64,000 bases of DNA, taken from NCBI GenBank assembly GCA_027922465.2, contig BQMF02000418.1, forward strand, positions 186,001 to 250,000, written 5' to 3'. The position numbers were made by a program, and so were the translations under genes. Position 1 is the first letter of the stretch, and each line of letters begins with the position of its first letter. Shown here one piece after another: positions 37,101 through 49,100 of the stretch. The notes below the pieces were generated by a model. It was not told the origin of the DNA. It did no database searches and saw only the letters and a program-made list of their open reading frames with translations. The DNA is from Turritopsis dohrnii. Taxonomy: Eukaryota > Cnidaria > Hydrozoa > Anthoathecata > Oceaniidae.

Positions 37101-40100
37101 AATATATAATCAAACAGGACGACAAATCTTTAAAATTAATTTAACATTTTACTTTTAGCACTGAAGATGATATAATATATCGAAAAGCTTTTGCTTAATT
37201 TTAAAGATTTGTCGTCTTGTTTTATCATATACTTCTTTCCTTACTAAAGTTTGGGCTTAACTAATTATTATTGAATCAAAGGTAAATTATTCTACACTTT
37301 TTGAAAATTTTTTACTTTGCTTTTTCTTTTTTCTTTTTTTAAACAATTATTTTGGATGTAGAACTGTTGTATGGACCTAGAAATTTCACTTTGAAGTTTA
37401 TCTTACCTTTCAATGAAGTATTGGCATCACAATTCGAGCCTTTCTCGGGAAAATGTTCCTTGTCAAGAAATCTAGTTATCTAGGAAGGTCAATAACGTTT
37501 AGTTCAAAATCCTTAGAAACAAGTGCCAGTGTTCATATTGTCCACCTTCCAAAATCATTTAATATGGCTTTATGTCAGATGTTTCAGAGAGAAATGTTCA
37601 TTTTGCCTTATTAAATGTAAAACAATTAAATGTCTTTAATCTCTCATCTTGTAGTGACCTGGAACAAGATCTTGACCAGTTTCAAGGGATAACTGGCCAG
37701 AAAATGGAATATTAGGAAAAAGCATTGCACGATTTGAAGAGAAAAAACAGTTAGTTCTACATAATACAGCGGGATATATTATTCTTTAAATTATATGCCT
37801 TGAGGATGCTAAAAACCCTATCAAACCTTACTCCCCCGCTTGAGTCCTAAAATCGACCTAGCTCATGGGCTAGTCAAGTTCCTCCTCGAATAACAAACAA
37901 ATGCGAAAAATTAGTTTATAATGCATAACTTGGATCTCTTTAGAACATTATCTTGTCAGAATTATATCATTATTGAAAAGTTAATGAAACAAAAATCTAA
38001 GAATAAGATTGGTATAATGTCTGTTAGATGGAATCTGTTGGACGGAGTGAATGCAACGAATTTATCAAGTAAATATATTCAAGATTACAATAGCTAAAAC
38101 TTGATTTATTTACTATCAGTTAATTTGGATGGTATTTGAGATCTTGATAAAAATAAAATAAAAATATTTTTAAATGTATAAAGCTTCCAACTAGCTTTAC
38201 AAACTTAACTCAATTTTATGATGAAATTTATGGATAACAGAGTTAGAACATCAAACCGTTGCCGACACAGTAGCGACACAAAAAAAACAACAATAGCTTT
38301 TTTAAATATTCAAGTCGTTCACTATCCATCTCCCTCACACATCCCTGGTCATATTACAGTTTTTATCTTATGTTGCAGGTCCTTCATTTATAGCAGAATT
38401 TTTGGTAAAAAAAACATCTTATTTAGTCTGGAAAAAGGACAGGAAATTACAAATCGAGGCAGGTAGTACTAACAAAGTGGAGCAGCTAAAAATTACAAAG
38501 TGGTGCAAAATAATTACAAAGTGGGGCATAACAGCAAACCTTCCAAATTTTGACCGAACTTTGCCAGAAATCTGAATGCCGCAACATGTTTTAAGTAAAG
38601 ACTGCATGAGATTGTATAACACAACTGCCACATGACATAAATGACACAACAAACTTTGTTATTGTCTGTTGATTACAATTTCGTTAAGCTTTGTTCTTTT
38701 CAAACACTATTAGCATGGAGAGGTTTTTTGTACCCAGTGATGTATTATGTCTTTTAAATATGGATTCATATCAATAATATATTACACTGCAAATTTTCCA
38801 AAGGTTCTTGCGATCGTATTTTTATACATATATAATTGTTTAGATGCATTTTCTATCAAGGTGTTGTGAATACGTCTTATCATCACAAGTTTGTTTTCTT
38901 GACATTACATATCCCAAACTAAATCATTGCGCTTTCTTCAAGTGGATCTTAGGTGAAAAAACCTGTGACAGTTTTAAACAATGTCATCTTTTCCAATGGG
39001 AACTTAACACTAGTCTGTCCTACACAATGACAATGCACTACAGTGTCTTAGTTTTTGGTCTTTTTCGTGATGTAATTATTGTAGGAAATGGAAAAGTAGA
39101 AGGATTCCATCGATATAAAATATATAAAAGTGAATTGGATATTTTCTTCAAAACTGGGAAGCCAACGTTTTGAAACACACTGTATGACTAATAATTTGAT
39201 ACATACTGGAATTCACCAAAGTAATCCTTCCTTTAATTTACTCAACTTAATCGCAACCACTTTTCAATTCACTATAACATTTAGGAGCCAGAGAAACAGT
39301 GTTATTAAATGTAATCTTTCACCAATATCTTGCGCATGATGTTTATACTCTCAGTATACAACAGTATGTGGGCACACTCAATTTATTTATTATTATCATT
39401 ATTGTTATTATTATTATTATTTACGAATGTTTACCCAGGACAGCCTCTTCAGTTCCTTAAGATACTATTATCAATGAGGGTCCTGCGAAGGAGGTCCTGA
39501 AGTAAAGGTCATGAAGTAAAGTGATTTGTGCAATATTGACAGCAGTTCCGGTTGTTTAGTTTTTTATTATATTCAAATTTTAGATGAAATGGGTATAGGT
39601 GTAGTGGTCATCGTACTTGCCATCCGATTGGGAGGTCCAGTTTCGGTACCCAGTAATATTTGGATTAAAATAGTAGATATAAAAGTATGAGTATGATTAA
39701 AATAAGAAAATACACTTACGTGATGTTAGGAAGTTTCGCTTCTAACTCTTTTACTTTTTGTTGGATGAATGGCTTTAACATTTTCTATGTAAATACAATT
39801 CAATTAAATATAGCCGAAAGTGTATTGCTTTTTAGTTTTGCGTGCTATTATTGCTGTGATCAGTCACAGAATAGGCGTTTTCATTTGATATTAGCTACAT
39901 TTTTATTCCTAACCTACAATTTGTTTTTGTTTGCTTTTCCTTAGCTGTGTCGCACCCAATTATCTCTTATAGCGGTTTTAAAGCTTTTATATACTATAAA
40001 TATTTTATATCTATATATAATTGTATTTTTATCTTAGGCAGAATAACCATATTGTACTTTATGGAAGCCAAATATGTTAAAAAAAAAAAAAAAAAAAAAA

Positions 40101-43100
40101 TTGAGTAATAAATTTAAAAATCTCATAATGGCATCCTGGTCAAATCTTCATAAATTCCCCATCGCGATTACATGATGAAATTTTCATCCCACCTAACCGA
40201 GATCTCGGTTATCAAAATATCATGTTGCTAATTTATGTAAGATCCTTGTAGTACTGTTGCTTAACTTTTCAGAAAATTTACTAGTGTTGCTTATAAAAAA
40301 ACGCGTAGTTTGTCAAAAGTACCGTTTCCGCTTTTAAAGGCAAGTTTAGTTTTGTCCCGTCCCGCCTAAACGGGATGAAAATTTTGCATATAACACCGAG
40401 TTTAAATTCATCTCGGCAAGGCTGATGAAATTTCACCCCGGCTAACCGGGATCATGTAATCAGCCCCTAAGATTGTAATGTCTTTTTCTTCAAGAATGTA
40501 ATTGAATATTGTCAGGATAAAACTTACAGTCCTTGTGTTTTCACAGTTATTTTCTCGCAACACTGTCCTTGCGCTCTAACCAAAAAGAAATGATATTAAC
40601 TTTTTAAACACCAAAATTATATACACACGTTTCTGCGTGCACAACTGGAAACTGATAGTAATGGTAATAATGTAGTATAATTATGGAGAGCAAGATGAAG
40701 CAAACAAACTCAAATGTTTTTATCCTCGTTGACGACCACCAAAGTGATTTCTGACATCAACCGTTTGTGACTTATAAAAACATTGCTTATACAGAAATTT
40801 ACCATTTCACTGAAATATTTCCTTACCCAAAATAGGTCCAATTCTATTGGCTGTGGAAGATTGCTTGGGATTTCGCGAAATAGCGCATTCATGAATTCAT
40901 ACAAAAAATTATTGTCAATGCCAATCATAGGTAATAGATGAAATGTAACGTTTTTCAGTAACTCCTGATCTTGTTTATATCTTTCGTATATCTTAAAAAA
41001 AGTATTAAAACAAAATATCAAACATATGCCTTGCGCTGATTGAGATAGCTCTTTTCATCCCATTTGCTATAGATATCTTGGAATCAGTATCCAGAAAAAT
41101 AATCATGATTTTCTTAAGGATAGTCTCTAACCTATTTGCTCAAAAAAACGCAAAACATTTTTTCTGGAGTTTCTGGAGTCAAAAATTTAAATTTAGTAGC
41201 ACTTTTTCAAAAAAACGCGTTTTTGTGTTCTAATCAATATTTTGGAAATGAATATCTTTTGTTCAAAATATGTGATCTTTTTTGCGAAGATTCAATAAAC
41301 GTTGCTGATCATTATTCGTATTTTTCTTTCAATCATGCGTCATTCGCTAATTTCTATTCAGATATTATGTAAACACGTTTGATCTTTGAAAAAACTTAAT
41401 CGTCAATATCTCGACAATGGTTTTTTCGCTATTATCCTGACTTTGCCGAGCTCAAAGTCCCCTACACATCAATCCATGTCGATCGAATGACGTTTATTCA
41501 AACCAATCAGAAAATTTGCCTCACTTTTGTCTAATTATTAGTAACGGCTGAGAAATTTATGAATAAGCGAGACAGACCATGCATAAATACGGGCGTAAGT
41601 ATATGAACAATGATTAAACGATGATTGTGAAAGATCTATCGGTTTTGATGAAAAAGTGAGGCAAAGTTTTGTTAGCGATATGATGAGGATCGCGTACATA
41701 TAAGTTCCATAAGAAATGGATGAGGTTCAGGGGATTTGGAGCTCGAATAGCGCGGGAAAAGTCAAATGAGTTTTTTATTAAAATTAATGTGATAGATCGA
41801 TAGAGAATTTATTTAGCTTTCAGAAAATGTATACTCTTATAGGGGAAAAAATGAAAGTATCTGAGATATTTCATAAAAACTGAACACGTCAGAATCAATC
41901 AAACTTTTTGAGATAAACTAGTTTATGTACTTGCTGAATGCAAATATGGACTATACCTTCAGAAGCTGATGACGAGCATCTAGGTCAATACAACCACAGA
42001 TGTCATCATGGTTGAACTCTGTTTCTCCTTTTTCGTTCATGATACACTTGTTGTGGATTATTCCTTCAAGTGGAAGCAGAATATTTTAAAATATATGGTA
42101 GCAAGTGTTGTTATTAGTGAGTAACTATTGATAAAGAAAATTTTTCTATTGGCAATTGACACTTTTCATGATGTATCGTGGAAAGGAAATTATGTTGGTT
42201 TTTTTCATAGTACCTGTGTAGTTTTTATATGAAAACCTGTCACAACTTCTGATGAAGGTGTGATTCACGGCTGTGTAAGATCTTATGAACTGCTGTGAGG
42301 CGTCCCTGCGACAATAATCTAAAGACGAGGACTAGAACTAATTGCTGAACTGATAAAAGCAGTGAATTTTTTTTGGGTTTATTGATTTCTTACAAGTTGA
42401 ACAATTTTGTTCATCTGACTGATCATCACAATCTATCTGAGTATCACAAACTCGATCGCTCCAAATATATTCGCCACTTCTACATTGATGCACTGCAGAG
42501 TTGAATTTCTTCAGAAAATCCTGCAAATCTAAATGTATGGCAGCAGTAATATTTCATTATTGAAAGAGGCGATGATGACAATATTCACTTAAGCAAAACC
42601 TACCCGGGCATGAAAAACAATCGCCTTTAAACGTTAATTTGCGGCACCAAGGCTTTATCATAACTGTGTAGGTCAATCGGCGTTTATAGCATGAGAAGTA
42701 GCAACCATTCTTTAGCCATGATATTGGTGATTCTGGACATACCAAATCAAGTGATTGTGAGCATACTTAAAATAAGTTTTAAAAGTGTTAATTAATTTCT
42801 TTTCTTTTTTGTTATCATGTTTCACTTTATCATTTTTGACAAATTGTGAAGAAATGGTCGTTATGAAAATTAATTTCATCGTGCAATATAGTCAAGTGAT
42901 AAGTTCTTTATTTATTTATTTATTTATTTTTTCAATCCAGTTATGCGCACTCGAATATGCTAATGTTTTGTCGCATTAGCAAAAGGTAGCCTCAGAATTG
43001 TAAAATCTGTGCAGCGATGGTGTAGTGGCTAGTACTGCTGCAACTTGTGTTAGTGTTGGATTCCAGTCATGTCGTGTTTTCATGTTCCACTCCGATGGGC

Positions 43101-46100
43101 TTTAAAAGCAGCGTATCAGCCCATTAGGAGCCATCGATTGACTGCACACCGGTCTTCGTGTAAGTTAGAGTAATGCTATACGTATCTCCGCCGGTAATTA
43201 CACTAGTTACAAGTCAGCCTCAGCGCAATTAAATGCATTGTACAGATTGAAAAATCAACTGTCCTTCAAAGCGAAGCAACTACTAGTAAATAACTTTGTA
43301 TACAGCAACTTTAACTATTGTCCGCTAATATGGCATTTTTCATCTGCAAAATCGCTATTAAAAGTGAATAAAATACATAAACGTGCCATGTGTTTTCTAA
43401 ACTACCAAGACAACCAAACAGCTTCAAACTTAAAGTATATTTATCAAAATGAAAATTTTATGACAGTTATACGATTACAATATCTTTGTAAAGAGGTTTT
43501 TGGATTTCTGCGAAAGCAAGAAATACCTTAAAACCGGCTCTGTTCTTCTTCTTCTTCTTCTTACTGTCCAAACCTAGCGGTTTTTTGAAATCTCGTGCGA
43601 ATGTTTACACGAAACCAAAGTCACGCATTTCAGTCGAAGAAATTCACAACAAAGAACCAACCAAAAGGATCCCAAAGGATCTTCAGTCGGTATAATTAAA
43701 GAAGATGCACGTTTCCAAAACTGAAAATGAAGAATAAAATCTCTAGCAGTAATTTATTATTATCTTGTAATGATTCAATGGTGACTTTTCGTATCGTTTT
43801 GTAAACAGAGAATGAAAAAGGTATATATGCTTTTTTTGTTTTTGAAATGTCTGGGATTTTATCTGAAAAAAGTTCATTGTTTGTTTCATGTGTGGGCTGT
43901 AATGCTTTTTAAGCTCTGGATACGTACAGCTCAGCTTAAGTTCCACCAAATGTCTGTCTACTCAGCATCACTTTAGCTATTTTAAGGTTATTTGCTTTGT
44001 ATAATGCTTTGAAATGCAGTATTGTTTTTTGTTGGTGATCAGTAGTTTTTAGGTTACCAATGTCTCTAATTATGAACAGTCTTCCTAATTTTAATAAATA
44101 TATAATTCGAAACACTTCACATTCTGTATATAAAAAAAATTTCAACTTTCAGTTATATATGTATATAATATCTGGATCATGTATTTTTCATGATCAAAAT
44201 TTTTGTTTACTTTCTTGTTTGTGATACACTTTACATTTTTCTGTGCCTCCAAAATAAAGTAAATATTTTCTTTCGGATGTAAATAAATTTAATGGTGGAA
44301 TATACAGTTTAAAGTTTTTTAGTGTCAACAAAGTTTTTGTAGTGTCAATTAAGCTTTCATGAAGCTCTGAGGAGTACGTACACTTATAATAATATAATAA
44401 TTCTTCTGTAGTGTGATTATTCTTTTCTAACTAAAAAGTTGTACAAAGTCAAAAAGCTATGTGTTTGTATTAGGGAAAAATGTCTCAATGTTTAAGCCTT
44501 TCTAGATACAAAAGATTTTTGTTTATTTCCTGCTTGTGCTGTATACTTTTTAAGCTCTGGATTCGTACAGCTCAGCTCTGTTTTTTCCTTAGCTCCAATG
44601 TTGTTGTCTACTCTGCACCACTCTTGATTGATGATTTTCTAGCTATATTATACTGCCAATGCCCCTAATTACGAATGATCTTCCTAATCACACAAATTGA
44701 AATGTTCTGTGTATAAATTCAAAATACTTTATACAATTAGTAACACTACAAAATTTTTGGTATAAATTTATAGAGCATATACTTTTAACGATCAAGATTT
44801 TTGATTACGTATTGCAGCATTGGGAATTCTGTTTTATGTATATAATTAAGAAGATTGGAAGTACATATCATATCAAGTTTTAACATGATGTTATGCTGTA
44901 AAGATCATTCAACCTTTTTTTCGAATTTCTTAAAGAATTTTTATAAACTTTCTTCTATTTTGCTAGATTAAATTAGGTCAGGTGCAGTTGATCATTATGT
45001 CACACTTTTCTTTTATATGTAATTTGTGTATTGTTTATATGTGTAATTTTATATAAGAGTACTTTTTACATTTTTCACTCTCATTCAACATTCAAGAGTC
45101 AACATAATTTTCACTGGTAGCACATTTTTGGCCAGCTGTTTGAACTTTCAATAACAAAACTCATTTTACTTTGTGTGTTACAATTCCCACCTGCTGTATG
45201 CAGTCTACACTGAGCAGCATTCAATGTTGTACTGTATTGTATTGTATTGTATTGTATTGTTCAATCATTCAAAATCATTCAAGTTTCAAGAATGTTATTG
45301 TTAGTCTTCCATCTTTCATACTTCAGCTGATTTTGCAGAAATCTTTCTGCCCGTAAGGGCATCTTGTTAAATGTCTAATTGGCATTAGCCCAAAGTATAT
45401 GGAAAACATATTTAATGTGAAAAGATCCACAAGATGCAATCGTAAAAAGAATGAAAATAACTTGGTTGTACCTAAGGTGAAAACATCTACATTTGGAACA
45501 AAAAGCATTAGGTCTTTAGCCCCAAAAGTCTGGAATAACTTACCATACCACATAAAATCATTGACAAATATCTCCGAATTCAAAAAGCAGATAAAACAAT
45601 GGGATGAGAAATTATGTCATTGTATACAATGCAAATTTTGAAGGCATACTTGTGTAACCTAATGTTCAATATATGTAATATATATTTATTTTTTTGTAGT
45701 TGTTCTTGTTTTTTGCTTTTTGTTTTGTATTGTTTTTTCATTATATATTTTTTTAATTTATATATTTATTCAGGTCACGGCAAAGCCGAGAACTGTTTAA
45801 TTACGGCTGTGGTGGCGCGAGGCGAGGCGAAATTTTGGGAAAAAGTAGATCCCGACTGTATTTCTTACTATTATTACTTTTTTCTTCCAAATTCTCAAAA
45901 TGTTTGGTCTGTAAATTATACGTACATTGTTTTCTTAAAATTCCGGCGTACTGCTACTGGCATTTGGATCGTTGAAAACAAGTGCGGACTCGAACAAATT
46001 GTGAATGTTATAATATATATAAAGTGAATTCGAAACAACTGTAATTATGGTACTCTACTGCAATTTCATCATAACTCATTAGACGTTTAAGCAAACATAA

Positions 46101-49100
46101 TAATCATGTATTGAAGATCTCTTCTCAAATCGACAAATCGACTCACAAAACACTGTTTTTTTGTACTATATAAAAAGTATATATAACTATACAAGACTTC
46201 TCTAATAAGAGTGCTTGCAGGAAAAAGCCAAACCTTATCTCACTTCCACAGTTTCCACCCTCACCCCCACTTTATTATCAACCCCCCCCCCCCCCCCCCC
46301 CATTTTATGTAATTTTGGGAAAATTCCCTCTGTGGTGCATTTTACAATTTTTTCCGCGGAGTACCCACCACCTGCTTATTCGGAAAAAAACTACGAAAAA
46401 CCACAAGAACAATCCAAAAACCACGAGAAAAACAAACAACTACGAGAAGAAACCATAACTTGTGTGATTACGATTACGATTTCGAATTCGAATACAAAAC
46501 GAGAAAACTGTTACATAGAACTAGAGGTTCCTTGAGTGTTAAAACTATTTTAACAATACTTTTGCTATTTTGTCTTTCTAATACACGTTTTTTTTTTTTA
46601 AGAAACACGAGTTTAGGAAACATGAGGCTCAAAATGGCAAAATCTTAAGAAACACGTAAGAAACATTGTCAGGCTGAGATTAAGAAACACAACTGATATA
46701 TTTTTGAAAGAATGCTAATATAACAGGAAGTTACTCTTCCATATAGAAAAAAAAAGAAAACAAATATATACAATGGTTAAAACTATATATATATATACAC
46801 ATAAATATGGTTGTAAACCTCTTTTTAACATCTTATATGTCTATTCTTAGCTTAGTTATGTAATATGCGCCATGTTTCTAGACGTTTTTCTAACTAAAAT
46901 TTAAGAAACATCTAAGAAACATTTCAGGCTCAAATCATGAAAATCTTAAGAAACATTGAGGCTGCCTGGGAAAACGTGTTTCTTAAAAAAAAAAACGTGT
47001 ATCGCTACACATTGTAACAGTTTTTACACAGTATCAATATATATATATACATATATAATGTTATTTTCTAAAGTAACACAGGGTCTATTCCATCAAGGCA
47101 ATTTTGAACGTTTTGGATCAACTGCTGGGAAGCAATGTACGTGTTGTGCACTTTTTTCTATTGGGTTTTCTTTAGCCAAAAATTTGGGAACATGGGATTC
47201 TACAGTGATGTTGATTTTGTTGTAGATAATGGGGATCTGATTTACAAAAAATTAAATACCGCATTCGCTCTAATTAGCGCCTGTCTCCAATGCGCCCCCC
47301 TCTCTTATAAGACCCCCCCCCCCACCCCTCTAATCAAAAATATTTTTATAAGCGCCCCTCTGCAATAAGAGTGATTTTAAATATTAACTCAGAAATTAAT
47401 AAGCACCCGGACGGTAATTAGAAATTTGAACAAAAATTGAAAATTCTGTATATACCGTAATGCTTCGATTAGACGCCCGGGGCGTTTATTAAATTTTTTG
47501 AATTTTTAGGGGGGGCGTCTATTCGAGGGGGGGCGTTTAAAAGAGGGGGGCGTCTATTGAATTTTTGTGAAACTCTTCTTTTTCGTAAATATAAATTGTA
47601 TAATCATGTCTACAAAGAAGTGTTGGATGCTACGATTGGAGAAATACTTGAAGCTGCCCAAGATAAGCGAGAGGAAGAAGCAAGAGAGTATGATAAATAT
47701 GCTGTTGGCTTGTACAAAAAAAATCTTCTCGTTGGACACATCCCCATAGAAATTTCAAGTTTATGCATTCATTTTATTAATCAAGATCTCGAGAACAAGA
47801 TAAAAGCAGTAATAACTGGCAAACGTCAACGGGAAATCGGACTTGTTGTTCCTGCAAAACTTATCTTTACGACGAAAAATAAACGTTATTCTGAAGTTTT
47901 AGAAAAGGAAATTTTGAAAAGAAAGACAAAGTTTGCAACTGTTAGTTTAAAATTTAGAAAGAAAGGCGTCTATCGCAAATTTCCATATTTTCATACAAAA
48001 TGAAAACATTGAAGCTGAAACAATGCAATGTAGTAGTTCTACATGCCTTAATTAGTGTGTCTCTAATAAACGCCTCTTTCAAGAGAGGGGCGTCTATTCG
48101 AGGGAAGCGTCTAATAGAGGGGGGTGTTTATTTAAAAATCTCCTGAAAAAGGGGGGCGTCTATTCGAGGGGGGCGTTTAAAAGAAGGGGGGCGTTTAATC
48201 GAAGCATTACGGTAATAGAAACGGAAGACTATATTTTTGTGATGTCTAAATGTAAGTTATAAGTACAAAATCTTATTTCGTTGCCATGAAAAATACAGTT
48301 GTTAGTATTCTTTTATGATAAAAAGAAATGCCTCGTTCACAGCTAGCATGACCATTTCAAAATTTTTTTGTAAGCGCCCCTCTCCAATTAGCGCCTCTCT
48401 CTAATACGCGCCCTTCTAATTTCCAAAAATATTTTATAAGCGCCCAGGCGCTTATTAGAGAGAATACGGTATCGACAAATATTTAGTATTTACAGACCTT
48501 CCATCTGAAATTGAGATAATGAATCTCATCTTTACTGTGGAGTTTTTATATGGGTTTTACAGTTGTTTTATGCTTAAAGAAACTTTGAATCACTAGTTTA
48601 TTTTACAGCTTTGACAAGATACAGTATGTTTTGTTAATTTTATTTTTCTGTTAATCCAATATACATTGTTTATTCTTGCTTCATATTTTGTTTTGCTTTG
48701 TTGTTGTTTTATTTAAAGTTTATAAAGGTTTTTGTCCGTGCAGCTTCGCTTAGTTTTTTTTCTAATCATCTTGTTAAGTTATCTTCCGTTCAGCATTTAA
48801 GGAATATAAAAATTTAAAACTGAATTTTTTCTCTTTGTCTTCATATAGACATATATAGTTCATATATAGTTTTGGCGCAAAAAGATGCACCAAAATAAAA
48901 CTGCACCAAATTTACAGTGAGCTGATTAAACGTTTTGTTTATTAACTCTGAACTTTATCATTTTGTAATTACCTTATGTGAAGAAGTTTTGGCGCAAAAA
49001 ATTGCACCAAATTTACAGTGAGCTGTACCAAATATATAAATCTTTTCTTCGAAAAACATAAAAATAGTCTAAAATTAGTGTAATTTTTGACCAAGAAGTC

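Larger units (their letters stand above)
35345..38347. mobile_element. 3.0-kb element with 33-bp perfect terminal inverted repeats
   Basis: Both ends begin CAGGGATGTGTGAGGGAGAT and stay identical for 33 bp. TCATAT occurs at both flanks (one base offset), so a target duplication is likely but imperfect. It sits in a receptor intron, contains the TA-flanked element at 35,411, and holds a degenerate plus-strand gene. CAGGG ends suggest hAT affinity, unproven. Confidence 0.75.
47259..48469. mobile_element. TA-flanked CCG element, word GCGCTTATTAGAGAG, carrying a nested element
   Basis: Left CCGCATTCGCTCTAATTAGC and inverted right GCTTATTAGAGAGAATACGG, TA on both sides. It is a copy, inverted, of the element at 50,028; the shared core around TTATTTCGTTGCCATGAAAA is clear. 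The word GCGCCCCTCT/GCGCTTAT recurs at both ends. Interrupted by the unit at 47,455-48,212. Confidence 0.8.
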
